Positions 54,001-61,901 of a stretch of DNA of 64,000 bases are shown piece after piece; position 1 is the stretch's first letter; each line of letters starts with the position of its first letter. The position numbers and the translations under genes are program-made. This DNA comes from Granulicella mallensis (GTDB lineage: Bacteria; Acidobacteriota; Terriglobia; Terriglobales; Acidobacteriaceae): the NCBI RefSeq assembly GCF_014203225.1, contig NZ_JACHIO010000001.1:186001-250000 (forward strand), in the 5' to 3' direction. The notes below the pieces were generated by a model. The model saw nothing but the letters and a program-made list of their open reading frames with translations, had not been told where the DNA came from and searched no databases.

Positions 54001-54444
54001 CTGAGAGATTGCCTGCTCGTTGACGGTCATGCCCAGCTCAGGAGTGGTGGTATTGATCAGCTCGGCGTCGGAAGTAACTGTAACCGTCTGGCTCTCACTC
54101 CCAATCTTCAGCACCACGTTTTGCGTGGAAGCGACATCGACAGAGAGTGTGATTCCCGTCTGGACGTAGCCGGCAAAGCCCGTCGCCTGAATGGTCAGTG
54201 AATACTTTCCAGGCGGAAGAGGGTTGATGAGATAAACGCCGCTCGCGTTGGTCATCCCGGTTTGAACCAGGTTCGTGTCCGTATTTTTGGCGGAGACCGT
54301 CGCATTCGGGACGACAGCTCCGGTGGAATCGGTCACCTGGCCAGTGAGACTCGCGCTCGTACCCTGGCCCAGCGCCATGGTGGCAGAGATCCCGAACAGC
54401 AGCAAGGTGAGCGTCCGCAACAGATAGTGAATAGAACTTTTCAT
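51097..54444 (-). CDS. TonB-dependent receptor, Oar-like
   Basis: A 1115-residue outer-membrane receptor. Signal peptide at 1-27 (LTLLLFGISATMALGQ), carboxypeptidase-regulatory domain with TGQVTDSTGAVVPNATV (about 33-115), a plug with INTTTPELGMTVNEQAISQL and LPLNGRDPSS, and a barrel ending in KFTF. It is intact, in contrast to the receptor at 15049. Position beside GH35, GH2 and GH53 genes and the shared GGATTCG dyad 216 bases upstream point to import of galactan-derived oligosaccharides (inference). It is followed by a clear terminator, so it is transcribed alone. Confidence 0.9.
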   Translation of the reverse strand: MKSSIHYLLRTLTLLLFGISATMALGQGTSASLTGQVTDSTGAVVPNATVSAKNTDTNLVQTGMTNASGVYLINPLPPGKYSLTIQATGFAGYVQTGITLSVDVASTQNVVLKIGSESQTVTVTSDAELINTTTPELGMTVNEQAISQLPLNGRDPSSLVFLAPGVINASFGNSYLQSGFSFPTETGAAAGGGRQGSTYYLLNGVPNMDTYLGLAAPFPNADATEEFRIITNNFSAAYGFAPGAVVSINTKTGTNEFHGGIFEFLRDQTFNAKNWFSHTVDPLHRNQYGGYVGGPVLKNKLFFFINYQATRSATAATANFTQTPTTAMLNGDFSGLSTNGQETLAAPFHVVNGVPNQINPALFSATAITIAKTALPLGQQPDGGVYYTSAATINNYDEGTGRLDYDLSPSQRIAVSSFVNNLNQPSGDVPGNILSLLNLSPYGDTFAERMQYFNETLSHTWVINPSTVNVASIFWTQMSAHNGSPALTSTGQPFCWSKYINVQEIPGSCSVEGFTVSDGGFQTGYYEPSQEVRTTYGFYDNFTKTLGRHTLQFGVNIQHQFAEEATQYPTAPEINFSGQYTNNGLADFLLGDLYSIFQGAGEIADVAGWQPGFYGQEQFKFRPNITLTAGLRWDPNIAPQIANGRAATFVPGQQSTVYPNAPTGLVFPGDTGIGNGLMATTYGYYEPRLGVAWQPRSLPQTSIRAGFGLFTSPMIYSAYNHTADNSPFAPTFTYQGTTTQGNTPGVPLSLQNPWAGFPGTNGQSPFPPFASVSTKPPASATFTPGLEIPATIAPNFKLGTTQSWNLSVQQGFGANMVFTLAYVGSESYHQSTVIDMNPGIFATGGTRSLYPAFGAILDTVSVGTSSYNSMQASLERKFSHGLQFQSNLTWSKTMDDASSSNISFGTPQLPNPFNLRYNRGISQQNFPIVSVSNFIYTSPALRGHNLLIQELLGSWEVSGVYTWMSGPGFGIGAGLNGNNNSGSLQNEDRADFAPGQNLNVRRGSDIQWTKNYFNINAFQVNAPGTFGNTPKNFILGPSQQWGDAGFDKNWKITQRYNLQFRWEMFNVFNHPSFAVPNSSNQISATGVNQGGQEGQITSTGFEPARVQQGAIKFTF

Positions 54445-54660
54445 TCCTAGCCTCTTCCTTCAAGCAAAATCAAATCAAGAATTCGATCGGCAGCAAGTGG
54501 CCTGCCGTCGTAACCGTCTTCATTTCGGTGGGGAATCTCTGCGTATCCACCCAGCTTTCGTGCTCGTATCAGGCCCGCAATATTTCGGTCAGTACTCTAG
54601 ACCGACTCGAAAACACCCAGCCCGATTGCGACCCCACTATAGGCGCGCGCAACAATTACT

Positions 54661-54680
54661 CGAATCCCCCAAAAGTTGGA
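54661..54680 (-). promoter_or_regulatory. GGATTCG-dyad site 4
   Basis: On the minus strand TCCAACTTTTGGGGGATTCG, 216 bases upstream of the TonB receptor start. The rest of the 54445-54748 leader shows no gene. Confidence 0.7.
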
Positions 54681-54748
54681 TTGGTAACGATTTATCCATG
54701 CAAGTGATTTTCGAACGGCCTGAAACTCTTTGGCCTGGGTAGAGAGAA

Positions 54749-55001
54749 CCTGTTCAGCACAGTGCGAAGCGCGTTCCCCGATGCTTCAGCATCGGGGAGT
54801 CGGAGGGAGCCGTAGCCTTTAGGCTACGGAATTCAAGCCTCGGAAGAATTTGGCCTTAGGCCCGGGCCTTCTTTCGGATACACGCAAAAGGCCCAGAGCT
54901 AAAGCCCAATTCTCGCCTGTCCCTTATTCCGTGGCCTAAAGGCCACGGCTCCCTCCGTACTGCGACTTCTTGACCACCTGACCCAGGGCTCCAGCAACAG
55001 G
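54749..55001. repeat. Composite palindromic interspersed element, copy B (~253 bp)
   Basis: Same start (CCTGTTCAGCACAG) and similar layout as the element at 48831. Hairpins: CCCCGATGC-TTCA-GCATCGGGG arms (54776-54797), a CCGTAGCC stem with TTTA loop (54810-54829), GGCC-TTA-GGCC (54852-54862), a weak AGAGCTAAAGCCC half, and CCGTGGCC-TAAA-GGCCACGG arms (54929-54948). Stems differ between copies by paired changes (A to G with T to C in the last one), which implies that pairing is conserved. The sixth hairpin has decayed. It lies between the GH35 stop and the TonB receptor leader. Confidence 0.8.
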
Positions 55002-55089
55002 AGGTTGGTTCTACAAGATCCGAATTACGCGAACACAAAACGGGGGAATCATCGTATACATTTGTCGCTACTTCGGATTCCCCCAGCAC

Positions 55090-57588
55090 CTATCTCTGCC
55101 CCACCACATTTAGCACCAGTTGATACTGCGGAATAAGGTTCACCCCCGACTGCGTATCGGCCACACCCTCAGCATCGAAGTGCAGCGCCTCAGCCTTCTC
55201 TAGATACATCGGATACGTCTTTGGCAGCGGCAATACCCGCAACTCTAACGTGCGGCCCGCGCTCCGCCAATCCGGCAGGGCCTCTTTCAATCCCACTGTC
55301 CACGACAGCCCGTTCCAGAAGTCGTCATCGATCAACCGCTTCCCCTCCGATAGCCGCGCTTCATCGCCCTGGTAGTCGATCTTCAGCCACACATCCGATA
55401 CCTCCGCCCCCGCCGGCACAGGTGGCACCTCAATTCTCCACGCCGCCGCCCCCGCAAACTCCGACACCTCCGGCTTGATCGGCAGCGCATTCGGTCTCCA
55501 TGAAAGCTTCGGCCCCAACGCCCACGGCTCGCGCGGCTTCGCCTCCTGCACCTTCGTCACTGTGGCCTTCAGTTCTATCTTTGGCAGCACCGCGCCGTAC
55601 TCGACGAAGACACCATCTTTCCCGTCTTTCGCAATCTTCTGCTCAGCGTTCGGCTTCACCTCTCCCAACATCCCAAACTTCATCGTGGGATCATCCGATT
55701 GCAGCGTCCATCGTGTTCCGTCGGAAAACGCATTGGACTTCGTCAACAGCAGCATCGATGGATCGTCCCCGCGCCACACCTGCTCGGCCTCGGCCTCCGG
55801 CAACAGCACCAGCCGCACTCCCCCGTCAAGCTTCACCTCAGCCTCAGATGCGCCCGTACCGCGCACACGCAACGTCACACCTGACTCCGAGCGGCTCGTC
55901 TCCACAGGTCCTGAAACACCCGTCACCTTTGCGCTCGCATCCAGCGCAAACTCCGCACTCACACCCGGGAGTGCAAAGAAAAAATAATAGGCCTGCCCAC
56001 CTGTCTCCACGCGCTTGAACAACTGTGCCGTGCTGTATCGCAGTGTCACTCGCTTCTCCGTCGCCACTCCGCGCAGCGGCAGATTCACCGGCCAGATGCC
56101 ATACGCTCCCGCCGGCAGGCCAATCGGCTCCTCCGGAACTTTCACCACTTCTTTCGGAAGCTTCAACTCCACCTGAAAGCCCTTACGCTCGGGCATCGTC
56201 AACCCGCGTACGTAGTTGTTCACAAACACAAATCCGGCCTCGCCATTGGTCCTTGCCGCCACGCGCGCCACACTCGTATCCTTCGGCCCACTCGGCACCT
56301 CCGCTGGAGCGCGTGTCGTCATCGGCGCCAGCTCCGCTCCAAAGTCGTTCAGGAAATAATGCACCAGTTTCATCTTCCGCAGGGACTCGCGCTCCTGCCC
56401 AAACGCTCCCAGTGGCGACTGAAAGTCATACGACTTCTCCGGCACATCCGTCGCATCGTCTGCTCGCTGCGACTCCTCCAGCGTGATCGACCCGCTATCC
56501 GGATTCACGCCGCCATGGAACATGTAGTACCCCAACAGATTCACACCGCTACCCAGCATTACCGGCGCAATCGCCGCAATATCGTCCGCATCAAAGGCTG
56601 GCCGCCGGAAGTAAGTATCCTGCCCTCCACCGCCTACCTCCGCTGTTAAAAACGGCGTGTTCTTATAACTCGCCGCCGCATTCTGTCCGCGCCCGCCCAC
56701 CGCTCCCATGTTTCCCGCAACGCGGTTCCTGAACCGGAACGCATAAATCTCATTGCCATAGAGCGGCTTGTTCGAGCCCTGCCAGGGCGCATCCGGATAC
56801 CCGCCAAACGTCGGCAACACTTCATCCAATGGGACCGCTGCTCCATCCCATCCCGTCACCGTATACAGCGGCACATCCAACCCGTCCGCAATCGCCATCT
56901 CTTTCAACTTCCGGATATGCTCCGTCCCCCGGCCCGACCCTGCGGGTCCCTCGCGATACTCGTTCTCCAACTGGATCCCGATCACCGGCCCGCCATCCTT
57001 CCACAACTCGCCCTTCAACTGCGCCCCAATCTGCGCATAAAAACTCTGTACCTCTTTCAGGTACACAGGATCGTTCTGCCGCACCGGACCATTCTTCAGC
57101 ACCCAATCCGGAAACCCTCCATGCCGCACCTCGCCATGCACCCATGGCCCAATGCGCGGATACACATCCATCCCATGCCTGCCGCATAGCTCTATAAATT
57201 TGCGCAGATCGCGCTGGCCCGTCCAGTCGAATTGCCCTTCGACTTCCTCATGATGGTTCCAGATGATGTACGTCTCGATCACCTGCACTCCGGCCGCCTT
57301 CATCTTCAAAATTTCCTGTTCCCACTTCGCCTCCGGATAGCGTGAGTATTGAAATTCCCCCATCACCGGAAGCCACGGCTTGCCATCCAGCGTCAGGTAC
57401 TGAGAGTTGATCCCAATCACCTGTCCCCGCGGATTACGCGAAGATCCCAACTTCGCCGCCACCGGCTGTGGCGCCGCCATCGGCGCCGTCGCATCGATCG
57501 AAATCACGTTCTGCGCGCGCGCCTGTATCCCCACCACGACCGCCAGCCCCGCGATCACAACTGTTCTCATCCAAATCTTTCTCATCAT
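55090..57588 (-). CDS. GH35 beta-galactosidase, exported
   Basis: The start is 57588 (MMRKIWMRTVVIAG) with AGGAAAGA just upstream; the longer frame is not supported. The 832-residue product has a signal peptide ending QARAQ. The GH35 barrel is clear: GEFQYSRYPEAKWEQEILKM in two motifs, VIETYIIWNHHE, IGPWVHGEVRHGGFPDW, acid/base Glu in IQLENEY and nucleophile Glu in LTAEVGGGGQ. The remaining half is jelly-roll domains (from about residue 430). It would cleave terminal beta-galactosyl residues in the periplasm. A GGATTCG dyad lies 180 bases upstream and the two-component system is encoded just behind that promoter. Confidence 0.92.
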   Translation of the reverse strand: MMRKIWMRTVVIAGLAVVVGIQARAQNVISIDATAPMAAPQPVAAKLGSSRNPRGQVIGINSQYLTLDGKPWLPVMGEFQYSRYPEAKWEQEILKMKAAGVQVIETYIIWNHHEEVEGQFDWTGQRDLRKFIELCGRHGMDVYPRIGPWVHGEVRHGGFPDWVLKNGPVRQNDPVYLKEVQSFYAQIGAQLKGELWKDGGPVIGIQLENEYREGPAGSGRGTEHIRKLKEMAIADGLDVPLYTVTGWDGAAVPLDEVLPTFGGYPDAPWQGSNKPLYGNEIYAFRFRNRVAGNMGAVGGRGQNAAASYKNTPFLTAEVGGGGQDTYFRRPAFDADDIAAIAPVMLGSGVNLLGYYMFHGGVNPDSGSITLEESQRADDATDVPEKSYDFQSPLGAFGQERESLRKMKLVHYFLNDFGAELAPMTTRAPAEVPSGPKDTSVARVAARTNGEAGFVFVNNYVRGLTMPERKGFQVELKLPKEVVKVPEEPIGLPAGAYGIWPVNLPLRGVATEKRVTLRYSTAQLFKRVETGGQAYYFFFALPGVSAEFALDASAKVTGVSGPVETSRSESGVTLRVRGTGASEAEVKLDGGVRLVLLPEAEAEQVWRGDDPSMLLLTKSNAFSDGTRWTLQSDDPTMKFGMLGEVKPNAEQKIAKDGKDGVFVEYGAVLPKIELKATVTKVQEAKPREPWALGPKLSWRPNALPIKPEVSEFAGAAAWRIEVPPVPAGAEVSDVWLKIDYQGDEARLSEGKRLIDDDFWNGLSWTVGLKEALPDWRSAGRTLELRVLPLPKTYPMYLEKAEALHFDAEGVADTQSGVNLIPQYQLVLNVVGQR

Positions 57589-57768
57589 TCTTTCCTTCCG
57601 AAATGGATTCGCCTTCGTAATCGCATGTACGCGTCGTGCATAGGCAGCAAGCCTCACACGTGTCATCGAACCGTCACGCTGCACAAGCATTTGTTCCGCA
57701 CTTCGCTCACGCCGCCGTAAACCCAGGCAGCACAGCATCAGGAACTATAGGATTTCCACCCTACCCCG

Positions 57769-57788
57769 CGAATCCAACGAAAGTCGGA
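57769..57788 (-). promoter_or_regulatory. GGATTCG-dyad site 5
   Basis: On the minus strand TCCGACTTTCGTTGGATTCG, 180 bases upstream of the GH35 start and 34 bases from the response-regulator stop. Confidence 0.7.
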
Positions 57789-57822
57789 CTGCGCTCATTT
57801 TGTTTTCATCTAACCGGTGTCC

Positions 57823-58461
57823 CTACAGATGCACCAAGCCCCGCTTCAGGCCTTCCACTACAGCCTGCGTCCGGTCGCTCACGTTCAGCCTCATCAGGAT
57901 CACGCTTACATGCGACTTCACCGTCGCCTCTTTGATCGCCAACTCCTCCGCGATCTCGCGATTGCTCTTTCCCGCAAACAGCAACTGCAGCACCTCCTGC
58001 TCGCGCTGGCTCAAGTGCGATCCCGGCACACGCGACGACAGTGCCTGGCTCACCACCTGCGGCAGAAACCGATGCCCCGCGTGAACCCTGTACAGCGCCT
58101 TCACCAGCGCATCATGCGGCATGCCCTTGATCAGATACCCCTGCGCTCCGGCCTCCAGTGCCTGATGAATATCTTCATCACCCTCATACGTCGTCAGAGC
58201 CACGATCCGTGCCTTCGGGGATATCGCGCGTATCGCTCGTATCGCCTCCACACCGCTCTTATCCGGAAGCCGCAAATCCATCAGCGTCAGATCCGGTCTC
58301 TCCGCAGCAAACAGCCGCACCGCCTCAGCGGCGGTCCCCGCCTGCGCCACGACTTCCAGGTCTGGCTGCGCAGCTAAGATCGCAGCAACCCCCACCCGCA
58401 TGATCGGATGATCATCGACAATCAAAACCCGTATCTTTTTCAGTTCCCCATCTGCACTCAT
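57823..58461 (-). CDS. NarL/FixJ-family response regulator
   Basis: A 212-residue regulator. Receiver domain at about 10-125: acidic pair in VDDHP, phosphorylated Asp in LTLMDLRLPDKSG (near residue 62), Thr in ALTTYEG and Lys in YLIKGMP. A LuxR-type helix-turn-helix at about 148-210 (LSQREQEVLQLLFAGKSNREIA and VKSHVSVILMRLNVSDR). Its start overlaps the kinase stop by four bases (ATGA). It is the obvious output of the propeller kinase and the best local candidate to bind the six GGATTCG dyads. Confidence 0.93.
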   Translation of the reverse strand: MSADGELKKIRVLIVDDHPIMRVGVAAILAAQPDLEVVAQAGTAAEAVRLFAAERPDLTLMDLRLPDKSGVEAIRAIRAISPKARIVALTTYEGDEDIHQALEAGAQGYLIKGMPHDALVKALYRVHAGHRFLPQVVSQALSSRVPGSHLSQREQEVLQLLFAGKSNREIAEELAIKEATVKSHVSVILMRLNVSDRTQAVVEGLKRGLVHL

Positions 58462-61400
58462 CTGCTGTCCCCTCTCACTCTAAGCCGCAACTGCACCCGC
58501 GTCCCAACGCCTCGCGCACTCGTTAACTCCATCCGTCCCCCCAGCCGCTGCACGCGTTCTCGCATCCCGACAATTCCGTAATGTCCCTCCGCGACAACAT
58601 TCTCTCTATCCGTTGCAAACCCGCATCCTTTATCCGCGATGCTGATCACCAGCTCTTCACCGCGCATCTTCAACTGCAGCTCCACCCTTCCGCTCCGGCT
58701 ATGCTGGACCGAGTTGTAGACCGCCTCCCGCACCGTCATCAAGATCTCATGCGCTACCGATGCCCCCACTGCCATTCGCTCCACATCATGCTCAAAGGCC
58801 ACCACCGTCCTTGACTCTCCAGCCTCAGACTCTCTCGTCGTCTGCGCAGCCACCCCTTTCAAGGCCGCAATCAAATCCACGTCCTTCTCCGGCTCATGCC
58901 GCATATTCCAGATCGCCTGCCGAGCCTCATCGATCGTCGTTCGCGCCTGCACCCGCGCAACCTCCAGCAAGCCGTCCTTCGTTGCAACCTGCTCACTGCC
59001 CGCCTTCAGCTCCTGTGTACTCGCCATCGCCTCCAGTAGCGCCGAGATCCCCGCGCACCCCTGAATCACCGTGTCATGCATCTCCCTCGCCAGACGGCTC
59101 CGCTCCTCCAGCACCGCCGCAAACCGTGTCCGCATCCCGCGCACACGCACCTGGTACAGGCTCCACGCAACCGCCAACACGATCACACCGCACAAGGCAT
59201 AGAACCACCACGTCTCGTAAAACACCTGAGCCTTCACCAGCACCAGATCGAACTCACTCACACTCTCCGGATTCGCCGTGTTGAACGCCCGCACTCTAAA
59301 CCTGTAACTCCCTGCGCGCAGATTTGTATAGGTCGCTTCCCGGTTCACCCCCGCGGTATTCCAACTCGGATCGAAACCCTCCAGCTTGTAGCGAAACCGC
59401 ACCCCATCCTGAGGCCGCAACGAGACCACCGTAAACGCGAAGCTCAGCCGCACCACATTCGCCGCAACCTTCAGCGGCCCATTGGGCGCAACACTCTGTC
59501 CATCCTCGATTACTCCATCCACAGACGCTCTCGGAGCTGGTTCCGCCGCCGTCTCCACTCTCGCCAGATGGGCTGCCCCCCGGCTTGTCGGAAACCACAC
59601 GCTATCATCCGGAGCCAGATACCCCGCCGGCTGCCGCCCTCCATACATCTGCGCTCCGTCCGCTCCAAACGGCATTCTGTACGTCTGCACACTCAAGGGC
59701 TGCGCCGCGCTCGAAGCCCTTTCCATCTCTGTCTCCGCTACCGATGCGATCGTATTCGGCCCTGTCACCCAGAACCGCCCCGTGCGATCCTGCAGCACCT
59801 GGTACACGCTATTCGATGGCAGTCCCTCCGAAGCCGTGAACTGTTGCAGACTGCCTTTACCGGCACCCGGTCCTGCGCGATACCGGAACAATCCATGGTC
59901 TCTCGTCCCAAACCACAGCGCGCCGCTGCGGTCCTCCAGGATCGACCACACCTGGTCCTGTGCCAACGCCACTGTCGCCGCATCCTGCTCGAACCGCCCG
60001 TTCTTCCACCGGCTCAATCCATGATCGGTCCCAATCCACAAGCTCCCTCCGCTGTCCTGCAACAGGCTTCGCGTGCTGAAGAACGCCAGCCCATTCGCTT
60101 CGGTAAATTTCTTCGCCCCCTCCGCGCCGATCCGGCTCACGCCCTCATCCGTCGCAATCCACATCGCCCCATCACGACTCTCCAGGAACCCGCGTATGAA
60201 GTTGTTCGTCAACTCCGCCGGAGCCGTATAGTGCCGCACCTCATCTCCGTCTACGCGATACGCACCACTCCCATCCGTGCCAATCCACAGCGCTCCATCC
60301 CGCGCCCGATACACATTCCGCACCTTGATATTGGTCAGCCCGCCATAGGTCACACGCCGCGCCACATTTTTGCGAATCAGATACAGATTCTGCGCCGCCA
60401 CCCAAACATCGCCGTGCTCATCTCCCGAGATCGTTCCAAAATCCGGATCGCCGCTCTCCGGCAGCGCAACCACACGCACGGGAGTTTTGTTCAATCTCAC
60501 CAATCCTGCCTGCGTCCCAATCCATATCTGCCGCTGATCGTCTTCAAACAGATACAACACCGTCTCGCTCGGCAGCAGTCCCTGCCCACTGATTCGCCGC
60601 AGGGTATCGCTAGATCCCGGACGTAACGTCCACACGCCATTACCAATCGTGCCAATCCATAGCGTCCCATCGCTTGACTCGAGCAGTGTCCGCACCGTCG
60701 CTCGAATTCCCGCCACCGTATGAAACTTTCCCTTCTCCAGATATTGCAATCCTCCCACCGTTCCCACCCACAGCCTGCCATCACGTGTCTCAAGCACACT
60801 CTTCACGCGGTTCTGGCTATAGGCTCCTGGAAGCGCAAACTCTCGTTCCGTCCCATCGGGATCGAGCGCAATCAGTCTCGATCCTCCCACCCAGATCCTG
60901 CCTGTCTTGTCCTCCGTAATCGAATGCACCGCCTGCGGCGCAATCGCTCCCACATCCACTCGCCGCAACCTCTCACCTGTCGAGGCCGCGTCCATCACGA
61001 ACAATCCATCATCGGTTCCCACCCACAATCTTCCGCGGCTGTCTTCAAATACCTTGCGCACAAATCCGTCCGTCAGTCCTTCAGAGGAGGAGTAGGCCTT
61101 TACCACTCCGTTCCGTAGTCGCAACAGGCCACCGCCCTCAGTTCCGGCCCATAGGCTTCCATCCCTGCCGAAGGTAAGCGTAAAGATGCTGTTCGCGAGT
61201 AACGGCTGTGCCCGCGCCGTCACCTCCATGTGTGACCCATCAAAGCGCGTCAGCCCACCTGTCGTCCCAATCCACAGGACACCCTCACTGGACTCCACGA
61301 TCGCCTGCACCGTGTCCTCCGGCAGTCCATCGCTGATCCGCCAAAGTGTCCGCGTGTACTCAAACTGCTGCTGCGCAGGCAGCGCCTGCGTTGACTCAGG

Positions 61401-61481
61401 CCTTACCTGTGACCGCGCCGGCAGAGCACACCATCCCCCCAGACAAACCACCACCAGCGCAAACCGAAACACCATCCGCAT
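58458..61481 (-). CDS. Two-component propeller sensor histidine kinase (HisKA_3)
   Basis: A 1007-residue membrane kinase. After a signal/anchor segment (FALVVVCLGGWCALPARS) there are about a dozen propeller repeats with the pattern 'DG.LWIGT..GL.R' (for example GVLWIGTTGGLTRFDG, GALWIGTDGSGAYRV), forming two seven-bladed propellers as in BT-type glycan sensors. A Y_Y_Y domain follows (FRYKLEGFDPSWNTAG), then one membrane helix (WWFYALCGVIVLAVAWSLYQV), the dimerisation helix with phospho-His in LAREMHDTVIQGC and a HATPase domain (GHYGIVGMRERV). Similar sensors bind glycan oligosaccharides in the periplasm. It sits between GH35 and GH53 genes, consistent with sensing galactan breakdown products. 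Confidence 0.93.
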   Translation of the reverse strand: MRMVFRFALVVVCLGGWCALPARSQVRPESTQALPAQQQFEYTRTLWRISDGLPEDTVQAIVESSEGVLWIGTTGGLTRFDGSHMEVTARAQPLLANSIFTLTFGRDGSLWAGTEGGGLLRLRNGVVKAYSSSEGLTDGFVRKVFEDSRGRLWVGTDDGLFVMDAASTGERLRRVDVGAIAPQAVHSITEDKTGRIWVGGSRLIALDPDGTEREFALPGAYSQNRVKSVLETRDGRLWVGTVGGLQYLEKGKFHTVAGIRATVRTLLESSDGTLWIGTIGNGVWTLRPGSSDTLRRISGQGLLPSETVLYLFEDDQRQIWIGTQAGLVRLNKTPVRVVALPESGDPDFGTISGDEHGDVWVAAQNLYLIRKNVARRVTYGGLTNIKVRNVYRARDGALWIGTDGSGAYRVDGDEVRHYTAPAELTNNFIRGFLESRDGAMWIATDEGVSRIGAEGAKKFTEANGLAFFSTRSLLQDSGGSLWIGTDHGLSRWKNGRFEQDAATVALAQDQVWSILEDRSGALWFGTRDHGLFRYRAGPGAGKGSLQQFTASEGLPSNSVYQVLQDRTGRFWVTGPNTIASVAETEMERASSAAQPLSVQTYRMPFGADGAQMYGGRQPAGYLAPDDSVWFPTSRGAAHLARVETAAEPAPRASVDGVIEDGQSVAPNGPLKVAANVVRLSFAFTVVSLRPQDGVRFRYKLEGFDPSWNTAGVNREATYTNLRAGSYRFRVRAFNTANPESVSEFDLVLVKAQVFYETWWFYALCGVIVLAVAWSLYQVRVRGMRTRFAAVLEERSRLAREMHDTVIQGCAGISALLEAMASTQELKAGSEQVATKDGLLEVARVQARTTIDEARQAIWNMRHEPEKDVDLIAALKGVAAQTTRESEAGESRTVVAFEHDVERMAVGASVAHEILMTVREAVYNSVQHSRSGRVELQLKMRGEELVISIADKGCGFATDRENVVAEGHYGIVGMRERVQRLGGRMELTSARGVGTRVQLRLRVRGDSR

Positions 61482-61616
61482 ATCCCACACATACTAGAGC
61501 AAATCTTCCTCACCATAGGACAGCTTTGAAAAAGCGGCCATAAACAGTCGCAAAACGGCTTGAGGGCTTACTGAGTTTTTGGAATCTGCATCCGTGGTGT
61601 TCTTCCATTTTGCGTC

Positions 61617-61680
61617 GAGTTGCGAGATAGGAGAGTCGAGATACGAGTCATCTCTCGCCTCTCGCAACTCATATCTCGCG
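61617..61680. repeat. Degenerate GAGAT-rich inverted repeat
   Basis: Perfect 11-bp arms GAGTTGCGAGA (61617-61627) and TCTCGCAACTC (61660-61670) and a second pair CGAGATA (61637-61643) / TATCTCG (61672-61678) interlock. The stretch consists almost wholly of variants of CGAGATA and its complement, so it looks like a decayed short-unit repeat rather than a terminator. Confidence 0.55.
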
Positions 61681-61780
61681 GCTCGGAGCATCTCTTCGGC
61701 GGAGCCTGCAACTAGTTTCGTGCAGCTAGTTTTCAGACAGCCTCTGAGGTGAAGGCCCTATTTTTAATTCTTTAGGGTTG

Positions 61781-61800
61781 TCCTACTTTAGTCGGATGCA
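61781..61800 (+). promoter_or_regulatory. GGATTCG-dyad site 6 (variant)
   Basis: TCCTACTTTAGTCGGATGCA, 101 bases upstream of the GH53 gene. It differs from the other five at the end (GGATGCA in place of GGATTCG). Confidence 0.6.
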
Positions 61801-61901
61801 AGAGTAACCATCGCGAAAATAGTATTCGTTTGCTTCTCCCAGTAACCCTCGTGAATCTCTGTGGCGTCGAGCGATCCCTGCAGAAGCAGAAGGAACATTC
61901 A

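Larger units (their letters stand above)
61482..61901. other. Divergent intergenic region, 420 bp
   Basis: Between the kinase and the GH53 gene. It contains a repeat rich in CGAGAT units (61617-61680) and the GGATTCG-type dyad at 61781-61800. No ORF with protein character was recognised. Confidence 0.6.

Noticed and set aside
59076..60626. 516-codon open frame antisense to the sensor kinase
   Set aside because: Low-complexity Arg/Pro/His-rich translation, no ribosome site, and wholly inside a well-supported kinase gene with strong domain matches.
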